Counted from the stretch's first letter, positions 17,625-27,205 are shown. The stretch is 64,000 nt of DNA from Cloacibacterium rupense (GCF_014645495.1 NZ_BMLV01000002.1:50988-114987); one strand, 5' to 3'. Notes: generated by a model not told the origin, from the sequence alone. Numbers and translations: made by a program.

Positions 17625-19655
17625 ATGAAATACCCAATTATCACCTTACTACTTTCTATTTTTTCTTTTGGGCAAGTTCAAAAAGAACAACTCAACTTGA
17701 TGCCTTGGCCAAAGGAAATTAAAGTAAATTCTGGAAACTTCATTCTAAATAAAGATTTTAAAATCAATATTAATGGAGCTTCTAGCGATAGAGTTTATAA
17801 AGCGGCTTCTAAATTCTTAAGAAGATTAGACGGCAGAACAGGTACATTTTTTAATCAAGGATTCATTACCCAGAATAATGAATTTCCGGGTGCTAATTTT
17901 CAGATTTCGGTTAAAAATGTAGCTTCTCTAAACCTTAATCGTGATGAAAGCTATCAATTATCAGTTTCGGAAGACAAAATTAATCTTACCGCTAATACAG
18001 ATATCGGGGCAATTTATGGCTTAGAAACTCTTCTCCAATTACTACAAAACAACTCCAAAACCTACTATTTCCCTTTAATTTCTATCAATGACAACCCTAG
18101 ATTCAAATGGAGAGGACTGATGATAGATGCGGCAAGAAGATTTCAACCAATAGAAGTCATCAAAAGAAATCTAGATGCTATGGCTGCCGTGAAGATGAAT
18201 GTTTTTCATTGGCATTTGGTAGATGACCAAGGTTGGAGAATAGAAATGAAAAACCTGAAACAACTCCACGAAAAAGCTTCTGATGGACTTTATTATACTC
18301 AAGAAGAAATAAAAAATGTGGTAAAATATGCTTCTGATTTAGGGATTATGGTAGTACCAGAAATAGACGTTCCTGGCCATGCTTCTGCTATCCTTACAGC
18401 TTTTCCAGAAATTGGAAGTACTCCAAATTTTAAATATTCTGTAGAAAGAAATGCAGGCATTTTTACCCCTACTCTAGACCCTAGCAATCCTAAAACTTAT
18501 ACAATACTTGAAAAAATATTCGATGAAGTCTGCCCTCTTTTCCCTAGTGATATTTTCCACATTGGTGGTGATGAAAACGAAGGTAAAGAATGGGATGCCA
18601 ATCCTAAAATTCAAGAATTTAAAAAATCAAAAAACTTAAAAACTAATCACGATTTACAGACTTATTTCACCATGAAATTGGTCCCAATGCTCAAGAAACA
18701 TCACAAAAAATTAATGGGTTGGGAAGAAATTATGACCAACGAAATGTCTAAAGAAGCCATCATACACGCTTGGAAAGGACCAAATGAAGGTAAACCTGCC
18801 GGAGAATCATTAGCTCAAGCTGCTAAAAATGGCTATAAAACTGTACTTTCTAATGGATTTTATATAGATTTAGTCTTAGGGGTAGAAAATCATTACCTCA
18901 CAGAACCAATCAATGAAAAATTCAATCTTAATAAATCAGAAATCGAAAATATTTTGGGTGGTGAAGCTACCATGTGGAGCGAATTAGCCTCTCCTCTTAC
19001 CATCGATTCTAGAATTTGGCCTAGAACAGCAGCCATTGCAGAAAGACTTTGGTCTGATGTTTCTGTTAAAGATGTTAAAGACATGAAAAGAAGACTTTCT
19101 TCTGTATCAGTAAGACTAGAAGAATTAGGGATTACACACCTAAGAAACAAAGGCGTAATTCTAAGAAACATAAGCAACAATCAAAATACATCGGCAGTAG
19201 AGGAATTTTCAAAAATCTGCGAACCTCTAAAATTATATTCTAGAAACAAAGGCGGCACAGAATATCAGATGTATTCTCCCCTCACTCTTTTTGCAGACGC
19301 CTGTACTCCAGACGCTTCAGATGCTGTTTTGTTCAATGACTTGGTTAATGAATTTACTAATAATAAAACCAATGAAACGGTAAAATCACAAATTTTAGAA
19401 TTTCTAAAAAAATGGAAAAACAACCATTCTGAATTGGTAAAACTCAATGAGAATGCACCTATTATTGGTAGTTTTTTACCTCTATCAAAAAGTCTAAACG
19501 ATATTTCTACTCAGTTAATTTATAAGCTAGAAAACAACTCTAATTACAATCCAGAATTGGCAAACAAACTATGGATAGAGTGTAATTCTAAGGAATATGC
19601 AGATGTAGAACTTGGCATTGCAGAAAGTTTAAAAAAACTAATTACATTCATATAA
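17625..19655 (+). CDS. Beta-N-acetylhexosaminidase, GH20
   Basis: Releases terminal GlcNAc/GalNAc from chito-oligosaccharides, glycans or muropeptides. A 676-residue protein with a signal peptide (to about residue 16, FSFGQ), a GH20 N-terminal alpha/beta domain (~20-140) and the catalytic barrel (~145-500). Barrel motifs are RFKWRGLMIDAARRF, FHWHLVDDQGWR, PEIDVPGHA and HIGGDENEGKEW, where Asp316-Glu317 are the substrate-assisted catalytic pair, plus a LGGEATMWSE block with the substrate Trp. A C-terminal helical region follows. Position after nagB fits periplasmic hydrolysis feeding amino-sugar catabolism. Confidence 0.94.
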   Translation: MKYPIITLLLSIFSFGQVQKEQLNLMPWPKEIKVNSGNFILNKDFKININGASSDRVYKAASKFLRRLDGRTGTFFNQGFITQNNEFPGANFQISVKNVASLNLNRDESYQLSVSEDKINLTANTDIGAIYGLETLLQLLQNNSKTYYFPLISINDNPRFKWRGLMIDAARRFQPIEVIKRNLDAMAAVKMNVFHWHLVDDQGWRIEMKNLKQLHEKASDGLYYTQEEIKNVVKYASDLGIMVVPEIDVPGHASAILTAFPEIGSTPNFKYSVERNAGIFTPTLDPSNPKTYTILEKIFDEVCPLFPSDIFHIGGDENEGKEWDANPKIQEFKKSKNLKTNHDLQTYFTMKLVPMLKKHHKKLMGWEEIMTNEMSKEAIIHAWKGPNEGKPAGESLAQAAKNGYKTVLSNGFYIDLVLGVENHYLTEPINEKFNLNKSEIENILGGEATMWSELASPLTIDSRIWPRTAAIAERLWSDVSVKDVKDMKRRLSSVSVRLEELGITHLRNKGVILRNISNNQNTSAVEEFSKICEPLKLYSRNKGGTEYQMYSPLTLFADACTPDASDAVLFNDLVNEFTNNKTNETVKSQILEFLKKWKNNHSELVKLNENAPIIGSFLPLSKSLNDISTQLIYKLENNSNYNPELANKLWIECNSKEYADVELGIAESLKKLITFI

Positions 19656-19682
19656 TATTCTTTTTCACACAACACAACTTCT

Positions 19683-19708
19683 AAAAGCTTGAAACATTTC
19701 AAGCTTTT
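19683..19708 (+). terminator. Terminator after the hexosaminidase gene
   Basis: Stem AAAAGCTTGA / TCAAGCTTTT with a short AACATT loop, followed by a T run. Confidence 0.75.
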
Positions 19709-19770
19709 TTTATTTTCATTTATTTAACATTTTTTAACTTTCGGTATAATAATTGTATTTTGTTTAACAA

Positions 19771-19796
19771 TTAAATAATGAATCATCATTATTTAA
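19771..19796. promoter_or_regulatory. Perfect 11-bp dyad upstream of exbD
   Basis: TTAAATAATGA and TCATTATTTAA separated by ATCA, 33 bp before the exbD start. There is no T run, so an operator is more likely than a terminator. The binding protein is unknown. Confidence 0.4.
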
Positions 19797-19829
19797 AACA
19801 ATTCGTTTAATTTTTTAAAATTTACAATT

Positions 19830-20348
19830 ATGGCTGAAATGACAACCCCCGAAAAACAAAACGGAAAAAGTTTTCAAAAGAAAAAAATCATTCGTGTAGA
19901 CATGACACCTATGGTAGATTTAGGATTTTTGTTGATTACATTTTTTATGTTAGCAACTAGTTTTTCTAAACCCAATGTAATGAATCTTGGCTTGCCTGCT
20001 GGCGAACAAGAAAGCGGAACTGTAATAGACGTGAGAAACCAAATCACTTTTATTATTGGTAAAAACAATAGAGTTTTCTATTATCAAGGCGAGAAAAAAG
20101 ACTTAAACACCAATGTACTAAAAGAAACCACTTTCTCTAGTTCTGGCATTACCAAAATCATTGAAAACGCAAAAGATAGCGCTCCTAAAAAAGAACTTTT
20201 TACAGTAATTATAAAACCAACAGATGACGCCAAATACATCAATTTTGTAGATATGCTAGACGAGATGGAAATCACCCAATCTGAAAGATACGGCATCAGC
20301 GAAATTTCTGATGTAGAAAAAACAGTATACCAAGAAAAAATAAAATAA
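19830..20348 (+). CDS. ExbD/TolR-family biopolymer transport protein
   Basis: A 172-residue inner-membrane protein of the proton-driven motor that energises TonB-dependent or Tol-Pal functions. A short basic cytoplasmic N terminus precedes RVDMTPMVDLGFLLITFFMLATSF, which holds the single transmembrane helix with the essential proton-carrying Asp (MVDLGFLL). The periplasmic domain follows. No exbB or tonB gene is next to it, so partners must be encoded elsewhere. Flanked by hairpin terminators on both sides, it is a single-gene unit. Confidence 0.88.
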   Translation: MAEMTTPEKQNGKSFQKKKIIRVDMTPMVDLGFLLITFFMLATSFSKPNVMNLGLPAGEQESGTVIDVRNQITFIIGKNNRVFYYQGEKKDLNTNVLKETTFSSSGITKIIENAKDSAPKKELFTVIIKPTDDAKYINFVDMLDEMEITQSERYGISEISDVEKTVYQEKIK

Positions 20349-20352
20349 ACCA

Positions 20353-20381
20353 AAAAGCTTGAGAAAAGTCCTCAAGCTTTT
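20353..20381. terminator. Bidirectional terminator between exbD and the rhodanese gene
   Basis: 11-bp stem AAAAGCTTGAG / CTCAAGCTTTT with a 7-nt loop, in the 35-bp space between convergent genes. Confidence 0.8.
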
Positions 20382-20383
20382 AT

Positions 20384-20761
20384 TTATTTCGCCAATTCGG
20401 CATTTATAGTATCGGTATTTATTCCGTTGATTACATTTTTGATACCATTACTTTCTAAAATTTTTTTGGCTTGTCCGCTGCGGTTTCCACTTCTACAGAA
20501 AACTACCACACCAGGTTTTCCTTTGAATTCATTTATTCTACTTTCTACTTCACTCAGAGGAATATTGATAGCACCATTTACAGAACCAGATGCAAATTCT
20601 TCTGGTGTTCTTACATCTACCATTAGCGCACCTTTTGCTACTTCATCTTTTACACTCAATTCCTTTTGTTCTGTTGAATTTGTTTGAATTCCAGCTGATT
20701 TAGGCGATGAGCATGAAGCCAAAACAACGATTACAAGTAATAGATTTAATATTCTTTTCAT
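20384..20761 (-). CDS. Rhodanese-like lipoprotein
   Basis: A 125-residue exported protein with a lipobox LASC (Cys about residue 17) and a single rhodanese domain (~35-125): MVDVRTPEEFASGSVNGAINIPL and the active loop VVFCRSGNRSGQA, whose Cys would carry a persulfide. It probably handles sulfane sulfur or acts as a redox/sulfur carrier in the periplasm. The next gene, divergent, is a YeiH-type permease sometimes described as a sulfate exporter; a shared sulfur theme is possible but unproven. Confidence 0.88.
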   Translation of the reverse strand: MKRILNLLLVIVVLASCSSPKSAGIQTNSTEQKELSVKDEVAKGALMVDVRTPEEFASGSVNGAINIPLSEVESRINEFKGKPGVVVFCRSGNRSGQAKKILESNGIKNVINGINTDTINAELAK

Positions 20762-20869
20762 AATATACTTTTTAACAAAACTATTTTATTAAGCATTTTT
20801 CTTTTGTAACAAAAGTTACACAATAGAGTTCCATTTTTGATATTTTTGCATTCGTATAAAAAAAACGCA

Positions 20870-21796
20870 ATGTTTCAAAATAAAATTTTCTTAAAAATTC
20901 TGTTCATCATTCTTGCTACATTGAGCTTTTTCCCTATGGTTTCACCACCTATTGCGCTTTTTTTAGGAATTATTTTCGTCAATATTTTTAGTCAGGTTTT
21001 TAATGCTGACAAAATAATAAAAATTGTCTTACAAGTCTCTATTGTAGGTTTAGGCTTCGGAATCAATCTCCAACAAGCTTTACAAGCAGGTTCAGAAGGC
21101 TTTTGGTTTACCGTTTTCAGCATTGCATTAATATTAATATTGGGAATCATTCTCGGATATTTTTTCAAAATTGACAAAATCATCACTCAACTTATTTCAT
21201 TCGGCACAGCCATTTGTGGCGGTAGCGCCATTGCTGCTATTGCGCCCATATTAAAGGCAAATTCTAAACAAACTTCGGTTTCTTTGGGTATTATTTTCTT
21301 TTTAAACGCGCTTGCACTATTCATTTTCCCAGAAATTGGTCAGGCTTTTAATTTATCACAAAACCAATTCGGAATTTGGAGCGCCATTGCCATTCATGAT
21401 ACCAGTTCTGTAGTTGGCGCAGCCAGCAAATATGGCCACGAAGCACTGCAAACTGCCACCACCGTAAAACTTGCACGCGCACTTTGGATTATTCCTCTTT
21501 CATTTGTTTTTTCGTTACTTAATAAAAGTGATGGCAAGGTGAAAATCCCTTATTTCATCGGCTTTTTCGTCTTGGCAATTCTTGTTAATTCTTATTTTCC
21601 TGCGATTAAAGAAGTTACTAATTATATGGTAGATTTTTCTAAATCTTCGCTCAAAGTGTCATTATTTCTCATAGGAACAGGGTTGTCTTTCCAAAATCTT
21701 AAAAATATCGGCATCAAACCCTTATTTCTAGGCATTATTCTTTGGATTGTTATTTCGGTAATCAGTCTATTTGCTGTTTTAGAATTTTTAAAATAA
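20870..21796 (+). CDS. YeiH/UPF0324-family putative permease
   Basis: A 308-residue polytopic inner-membrane protein with about ten helices. Family marks include FGTAICGGSAIAAIAPILKA, GIWSAIAIHDTSSVVGAASKYG and VKLARALWIIPLS. The family is annotated as putative sulfate exporters on limited evidence, so the substrate is uncertain. The ATG at 20870 is preferred: it follows a TATTTTTG -7-like box (20841-20848), and the longer open frame would begin upstream of that box. Confidence 0.85.
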   Translation: MFQNKIFLKILFIILATLSFFPMVSPPIALFLGIIFVNIFSQVFNADKIIKIVLQVSIVGLGFGINLQQALQAGSEGFWFTVFSIALILILGIILGYFFKIDKIITQLISFGTAICGGSAIAAIAPILKANSKQTSVSLGIIFFLNALALFIFPEIGQAFNLSQNQFGIWSAIAIHDTSSVVGAASKYGHEALQTATTVKLARALWIIPLSFVFSLLNKSDGKVKIPYFIGFFVLAILVNSYFPAIKEVTNYMVDFSKSSLKVSLFLIGTGLSFQNLKNIGIKPLFLGIILWIVISVISLFAVLEFLK

Positions 21797-21898
21797 TCTA
21801 GAGCATAATCTAAATTTTGGTAAAAAATTCCAACTTTCTATTCCCGATTTTTTGAAATTTTATTCTAAATTTGTATTTAATCAAATAAAATCATAACC

Positions 21899-22402
21899 AT
21901 GAAAAGACTTTTTTTAATTCCCTTAGCATTCGCCATTATCGCCTGCAACAAAAACGGAGAAAACAACGCAAAAAAAATAGACAGCACCAAAATTATAGAC
22001 TCTATGAATGTGATTATTAAAAAACATAATGACAGCATTAGAGCACTCAATAGCAAAAATCATTTTGAAGATTTAAGCGGCACTCACCAACTTACATTCT
22101 CCGCAGACGATGGAACTACGCTCTCTGGTACAGTGAAATTCATCAAAATTATGAGTGATGGCTACGAAGTAAAAGGCCAAGCAAAATCAGGAAAAAACTC
22201 ACTAATCATTGATGGCAAAGCTGACCGTGTTACTAAAAAACACATCAATTTCTACGGAGAAATAACACAAACCATCAACGGAAAAACAGAGTCAAAAAAG
22301 AAAAGCAATACCTTCCGAGACGAAGGAAAAGGAAAATTTTTTAGACTTCAACAAAAAGTTAATTCTGAAGGTTTTGTAGATTATATCGATATTCATTACT
22401 AA
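21899..22402 (+). CDS. Hypothetical lipoprotein
   Basis: A 167-residue exported lipoprotein with a short signal and lipobox IIAC (Cys at residue 16). A Lys/Asp-rich helical segment (~20-48) is followed by a compact domain (LSGTHQLTFSADDGTTLSGTVKF ... HINFYGEI) that looks beta-rich. I do not recognise the family. A TAAATTTG box lies at 21866-21873. It is followed by degenerate TTTGAAAT/ATTTCAAA repeats. Confidence 0.65.
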   Translation: MKRLFLIPLAFAIIACNKNGENNAKKIDSTKIIDSMNVIIKKHNDSIRALNSKNHFEDLSGTHQLTFSADDGTTLSGTVKFIKIMSDGYEVKGQAKSGKNSLIIDGKADRVTKKHINFYGEITQTINGKTESKKKSNTFRDEGKGKFFRLQQKVNSEGFVDYIDIHY

Positions 22403-22474
22403 ATTTGAAATGAATTATTTGAGATTGTGAATTTCAAATTTCAAACCTCAAATATAAAAATCAAATAATTGCTT

Positions 22475-23257
22475 ATGTTACACTACAAAATATCAGGAAA
22501 CGGCAAAAAACCATTGGTTTTACTTCACGGTTTTATGGAAAATTCTGAAATCTGGAATGATATAGAACCTTCTCTTTCTCAGGAGTTTACTTTAATCAAA
22601 ATCGATTTACCAGGCCACGGAAAATCTGAAAATTACAACGCAGTAAATGCTATGGATTTTATGGCAGAAAAAGTAAAAGAAGTCATAGAAAAACTTAATT
22701 TTAAAAAAATCAATATTTTAGGGCATTCTATGGGAGGTTACGTTTCTTTGGCTTTTGCTGAGAAATTTCCTGAGTTGGTAGAAAGTATGACACTATTTTT
22801 TTCTACTACTTTGGCAGATGACGAAGAAAAAAAAGAAATTCGCAGAAGAAGCATTGGCGTGATTGATGAAAATTTTGAAACATTTGTCAATACCAGCATC
22901 CCTAATCTTTTTAGCAATAACGAAAAAGATATTTTAGAAGGTAAAATAGAACTCGCCAAAAAAATTGCAAAATCTACCAACAAAGAAGGGGTAAAAGCGG
23001 CTCAACTAGGAATGGCTGAAAGACCAGATCGCACCCAAATTTTAGAAAATTTAGATGCCAAAATCCTGATCATTGCAGGGAAATATGACAATGCTGTAAA
23101 AACCAAAAATCTTCTAAAAGTACTTCCTGATAAAACGAATATTAAAACATACGTTCTAGATTGCGGACATTGCGGACATTGGGAAAAACCTTCGATTTGT
23201 GCAGAGATTATTAACACGGAGTTGTTGCATAATTTGCCGAAGAAGTTGGTGTTTTAG
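22475..23257 (+). CDS. Alpha/beta hydrolase
   Basis: A 260-residue cytoplasmic hydrolase with the fold's landmarks: oxyanion-side HG in LVLLHGFMENSEIW, nucleophile elbow ILGHSMGGYVSLAFAE (Ser), an acid after strand 6-7 (IIAGKYDNAV) and the catalytic His in CGHCGHWEKP. The substrate is unknown; esterase or lactonase-type activity is likely. ATG at 22475 is chosen over a TTG two codons upstream. The gap before it holds repeated CAAATTT-type sequence. Confidence 0.85.
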   Translation: MLHYKISGNGKKPLVLLHGFMENSEIWNDIEPSLSQEFTLIKIDLPGHGKSENYNAVNAMDFMAEKVKEVIEKLNFKKINILGHSMGGYVSLAFAEKFPELVESMTLFFSTTLADDEEKKEIRRRSIGVIDENFETFVNTSIPNLFSNNEKDILEGKIELAKKIAKSTNKEGVKAAQLGMAERPDRTQILENLDAKILIIAGKYDNAVKTKNLLKVLPDKTNIKTYVLDCGHCGHWEKPSICAEIINTELLHNLPKKLVF

Positions 23258-23546
23258 AAGTTTTCGCAAAGTTTGTCTTTCCGAAGGAATCTAAATTTAT
23301 TTTGTAGATTCTTTGTTGAGATTCCTTCGTAATAACAAAAATGTTGTTTTAAGATTGTTCTCAATTTTTTTTCTAATTTTCTTCGCAATGGGGATTGACT
23401 TCGTCGAACCACTTCGTTAGGTTTGCAGTCGAAACCCCGCAACCGCTGAAAGCGAGTAAGGAATTTAAACGAAAAGCCCGACCCTTTTTGCAAAATTGTT
23501 CGGGTTTAGCGCTGGGAAATTTTGCAAATTGGGGATTGCCCAAATT
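23258..23546. repeat. Structured intergenic region, probable dispersed repeat
   Basis: 289 bp without a supported gene. It contains CGAAGGAATCT near 23281 and its complement AGATTCCTTCG near 23318, which form an 11-bp stem, followed by a GC-richer segment (about 23390-23480) unlike its AT-rich surroundings. Such GAAGGAATCT palindromes occur as intergenic repeats in flavobacterial genomes, from recollection. Confidence 0.4.
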
Positions 23547-24149
23547 CTACAACATAAGATTTTCGTAAACTACTTTTCCGCCGTAAATGATGCAAAGCAA
23601 TGAAGAAATAATAACCAAACTGGTTTGCAATTTTTTAGATTTTAAAAGCGATTTGGTATAGGGGATACTAAATAAATAGGCCGCCAAAAACATCCCAAAA
23701 ATAGAACCTAAACCAAAAATTAAAATATAAACAAGACCTTCTAACGGGGTTTTCATCTGAGAAATCACCAAAACCACCAAAGCGCCACTGCCCGCCAAAC
23801 CATGTATTAACCCTACGCCAAAAGCAGCTCTAGATGTATTGTGAGTATGCGTATGCTCTTTCGGGAAATAAAGTTTATACATTCTGTAAATTCCTAGAAA
23901 AATGAGCATAATACCCACACCTGCTTCGAAATTTTTAAAAATATTTTCACCAATATTAAATTTGAAGCCAATCATTAAAATACCTACCAAAAATATGGTG
24001 GTGGTATGCCCAATGCCCCAAAAAATTCCGTCTTTAATGGATTGTTTTAAATTTTCGCGATGAGAGACAAGCGTGTTGACCGCCAACAAATGGTCGGCTT
24101 CAAAAGCGTGTTCTAATCCTGCGTAAATGGTAAGAAATATTTTAAACAT
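23547..24149 (-). CDS. Nickel/cobalt permease, UreH/NiCoT-like
   Basis: A 200-residue inner-membrane protein with about six helices. The first helix carries GLEHAFEADHLLAVNTL, matching the HX4DH metal-recognition motif of nickel/cobalt permeases. A second conserved block GIFWGIGHTTTIFLVGI holds another His, and a short His-rich loop (EHTHTH) lies mid-protein. It lies 50 bp after hypD on the same strand, so the two are probably co-transcribed. Its likely job is importing Ni2+ for the hydrogenase; cobalt cannot be excluded by sequence. Confidence 0.82.
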   Translation of the reverse strand: MFKIFLTIYAGLEHAFEADHLLAVNTLVSHRENLKQSIKDGIFWGIGHTTTIFLVGILMIGFKFNIGENIFKNFEAGVGIMLIFLGIYRMYKLYFPKEHTHTHNTSRAAFGVGLIHGLAGSGALVVLVISQMKTPLEGLVYILIFGLGSIFGMFLAAYLFSIPYTKSLLKSKKLQTSLVIISSLLCIIYGGKVVYENLML

Positions 24150-24199
24150 TTAATTGATTTGAGGTTTTAAATTTGAAATTTAATATGATGAGTTTCAAT

Positions 24200-25276
24200 T
24201 TATGAATAATGATAATATGCTGCACACGCTCCTTCTGAAGAAACCATAGGTGCACCTAGTGGATTTCCGGGGTTGCACGTTTTCCCGAATCGTGGGCATT
24301 CTACAGGTTTTTTTATACCTTTTAATATTTCACCAGCGATGCAAAGATTCTCTTCTTTTTTGGCAGAATTAGAAATGTCAAATTTTCTGGAGGCATCAAA
24401 TTCCGCATATTTTTCTTTCATTACCAATCCACTTTCTGGGATTTTCCCAATTCCTCTCCATTCTTGTTCGCCAATTTCAAAAATTTCGTTCACCACGTTT
24501 TGCGCAGGTAAATTTCCTTCTTCTTTTACTAATCTTTCGTAGCAATTTTCAACTTTATACTCTCCTTTTTCGAGTTGAAGAACAGCATGATATATCGCTT
24601 GAAGTAAATCTGCAGGTTCAAAACCAGAGATTACAATTGGGATTTTATACTTTTCTGCAATAGGATGATATTCTTTCAGCCCCATAATTGTGTTGACATG
24701 TCCAGCGCCTAAAAATGCATTAATTTTACAAAATTCATCGTCTAAAATAGCTTCCATAGCTGGCGGAACCAAAACGTGTGAAACCAAAAGTGAGAAATTT
24801 TTTAATCCTAATTTTTGTGCATGAACTACACTTAAAGCATTACTCGGAGCTGTAGTTTCAAAACCAACAGCAAAGAAAACCACTTCTCTATCTGGATTTT
24901 GCTCTGCTATTTTAACCGCTTCTAATGGCGAATACAAAATTCTCAAATCTCCACCATCAGCTTTGGCTTGAAGCAAAGACTTTTTGCTTCCCGGAACTCT
25001 CACCATATCCCCAAAAGAACAGAGAATCACCCCTTTTTCCATTAAAGCGACGGCTTTATCTATCAAAGAAATTGGCGTAACACAAACTGGACAGCCTGGC
25101 CCATGAATCATTCTTACATTTTCTGGCAACAATTCTAGCAAACCATTTTTGACCAAAGAATGGGTTTGTCCACCGCAAATTTCCATAATATTCCAAGGTT
25201 GGGTCACGGTTTTCTCTATTTCAGAAAGATAAAATTTTACCAATTCTGGATTGCGATACTCTGTAAGAAATTTCAT
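24200..25276 (-). CDS. hypD: Hydrogenase maturation factor HypD
   Basis: The [4Fe-4S] scaffold protein that, with HypC, assembles the Fe(CN)2CO unit of [NiFe]-hydrogenase in the cytoplasm. The 358-residue length is normal. Signatures present: EICGGQTHSLVKNG (catalytic Cys), MIHGPGCPVCVTP, and the C-terminal cluster region GKTCNPGNPLGAPMVSSEGACAAYY. It is followed by the nickel permease gene on the same strand. It is separated by about 12 kb from hypA-B-C-E, so the hyp set is split in this genome. Confidence 0.97.
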   Translation of the reverse strand: MKFLTEYRNPELVKFYLSEIEKTVTQPWNIMEICGGQTHSLVKNGLLELLPENVRMIHGPGCPVCVTPISLIDKAVALMEKGVILCSFGDMVRVPGSKKSLLQAKADGGDLRILYSPLEAVKIAEQNPDREVVFFAVGFETTAPSNALSVVHAQKLGLKNFSLLVSHVLVPPAMEAILDDEFCKINAFLGAGHVNTIMGLKEYHPIAEKYKIPIVISGFEPADLLQAIYHAVLQLEKGEYKVENCYERLVKEEGNLPAQNVVNEIFEIGEQEWRGIGKIPESGLVMKEKYAEFDASRKFDISNSAKKEENLCIAGEILKGIKKPVECPRFGKTCNPGNPLGAPMVSSEGACAAYYHYS

Positions 25277-25406
25277 TTTTAGACTTGTAATAATTGTTTA
25301 ATTTCTAATTTTATCAACTATGCAATTTAATAATTTTTAAGCAATTAAGGAACGAGTAATAGATTAAAACACTAAATTTGTCTATGATTTTTTTCATTCA
25401 AGAAAA

Positions 25407-27185
25407 ATGAATTTTTTAGACAAAAGAAAAATCCCCGTTCTACTGAGGAAGTTCAAATACAAAAACCCTCAAGCCTTTCTATACATTGCGAGCACCATTG
25501 TAGGATTGATAGGTGGTTTGGCTGCCGTCTTTCTTAAAAACCTAGTGCATTGGACTGAAGAATTTGTTTACTCAGATTACACCGAACATTATTACATTTG
25601 GACGATATTTTTACCAGCCATTGGGATTCTTTTGACGGTCCTTTATATAAAATTTTTCGTTAAAAAGAACATCAGTCATGGCGTAGGAAAAGTGCTAGCT
25701 TCCATCTCTAAACAACGCAGCGAAATTGAAAAAAGCAACACTTATACTTCTGTAGTTGCCAGTAGTTTAACCGTTGGCTTCGGGGGTTCTGTAGGTCTAG
25801 AAGCGCCAGTAGTTTACACCGGAGCGGCCATTGGAAGTAACTTTGCGCAATATTTTAATTTAAATTTCAAGCTCAGAACATTGCTTATCGCTTGTGGGTG
25901 TTCTGCTGCCATTGCAGGAATTTTTAAAGCGCCTATTGCTGCTATTATTTTTTCTTTAGAAGTTCTGATGATAGATTTAACCATGTGGTCTATCGTTCCG
26001 CTTTTGATAGCATCAGTTACGGGAGCCCTAGTTTCATTTTTTATGATGGGCGAAAACGTCACTTTTTCTTTTGCGGTATTTCAACATTTTGATAAAACTA
26101 AATTTCCAATTTATATCATTTTAGGTGTATTTTGTGGTTTGTATGCTTTATTATTTATAAAAATCACCAGATATATTGAATCTAAGTTTGAGAAATATAA
26201 AAACATTTATGTAAAGTCTATTTTAGGAGGTTTGGGCGTTGGTCTATTGATTTTTATATTTCCACCATTATTTGGTGAAGGTTATATTTCTCTTCAAAAC
26301 ATTCTGGGAAGGGGATTTCCTAAAGAAATAATGAATAACACCATTTTCTATTCAGAAGCGAATAGTGAAGCTTTTTTTATTCTTTTCTTAATTGGTGTAC
26401 TATTCTTAAAAATAATTGCGAGTAGCTTAACAACAGCTTCTGGTGGAATTGGCGGTGTGTTTGCGCCTTCACTTTTTGCTGGGGGAATTTTAGGATTCAC
26501 TTTTTCTAGAATTATCAATGCTTCTAAAATCATCAACGTTTCTGAACATAATTTTGCATTGGTTGGTATGGCTGGTGTAATGTCTGCCATAATGCACGCT
26601 CCCATGACTTCCATTTTTCTAATTGCAGAAATTACGGGTGGTTACAATTTACTTTTGCCACTTATCATCACTTCTCTTACAGCGTATGTGGTCAAAAATA
26701 AACTAGACAAACACTCTGTTTATACCTATAATCTGAGCCTAGAACACAAATTAATTACTCACAATAAAGATAAAGCAGCGCTGAGATTGCTCAACATTTC
26801 AAAATTAATCGAAAAAGATTATCAACCCATCAACGTGAATTTGTCTGTTTCTGAGTTGGTAAAATTAATTCCACTAACCGACAAAAATATTTTCGTGGTA
26901 GAAGATGACGAGCATCAATTTATAGGAATAGTTCAATTAGAAGAAAACATCAATCTCTTATTAGATAAAAACAGACATGAGAAACTATTGTTAGCTGACA
27001 TTGTAACGGTTCCTCCAGCACAAATAGAACCAAACGATAGACCTACCAAAATTATTCTAAAATTTGACCAAACCAATGCTTGGTTTTTGCCAGTAATAGA
27101 AAAAGGAAAATTTATTGGGATGCTTTCTAAGTCTAAAATTTTACACAAATACAGAGAATCTATTGTGGAGTCTTCTGATGACTAA
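25407..27185 (+). CDS. ClC-family chloride channel/transporter with C-terminal CBS pair
   Basis: A 592-residue membrane protein. The anion-pathway motifs are visible: GFGGSVGLEAPVVYTGAA with the gating glutamate in GLEAP, and TTASGGIGGVFAPSLFAGG in the filter region. About ten further helices make up residues ~20-440. The C-terminal ~130 residues form two CBS domains that may bind nucleotides. It probably exchanges Cl- for H+. It sits inside the nickel/hydrogenase island on the opposite strand, with no obvious link. A TAAATTTG box lies at 25373-25380. Confidence 0.9.
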   Translation: MNFLDKRKIPVLLRKFKYKNPQAFLYIASTIVGLIGGLAAVFLKNLVHWTEEFVYSDYTEHYYIWTIFLPAIGILLTVLYIKFFVKKNISHGVGKVLASISKQRSEIEKSNTYTSVVASSLTVGFGGSVGLEAPVVYTGAAIGSNFAQYFNLNFKLRTLLIACGCSAAIAGIFKAPIAAIIFSLEVLMIDLTMWSIVPLLIASVTGALVSFFMMGENVTFSFAVFQHFDKTKFPIYIILGVFCGLYALLFIKITRYIESKFEKYKNIYVKSILGGLGVGLLIFIFPPLFGEGYISLQNILGRGFPKEIMNNTIFYSEANSEAFFILFLIGVLFLKIIASSLTTASGGIGGVFAPSLFAGGILGFTFSRIINASKIINVSEHNFALVGMAGVMSAIMHAPMTSIFLIAEITGGYNLLLPLIITSLTAYVVKNKLDKHSVYTYNLSLEHKLITHNKDKAALRLLNISKLIEKDYQPINVNLSVSELVKLIPLTDKNIFVVEDDEHQFIGIVQLEENINLLLDKNRHEKLLLADIVTVPPAQIEPNDRPTKIILKFDQTNAWFLPVIEKGKFIGMLSKSKILHKYRESIVESSDD

Positions 27186-27205
27186 AATAGTTTAAAAAAT
27201 CAATT

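Noticed and set aside
20384..21796. Rhodanese lipoprotein plus YeiH permease as a sulfur export system
   Set aside because: They are divergent, not an operon, and the YeiH substrate is uncertain; noted only as a possibility.
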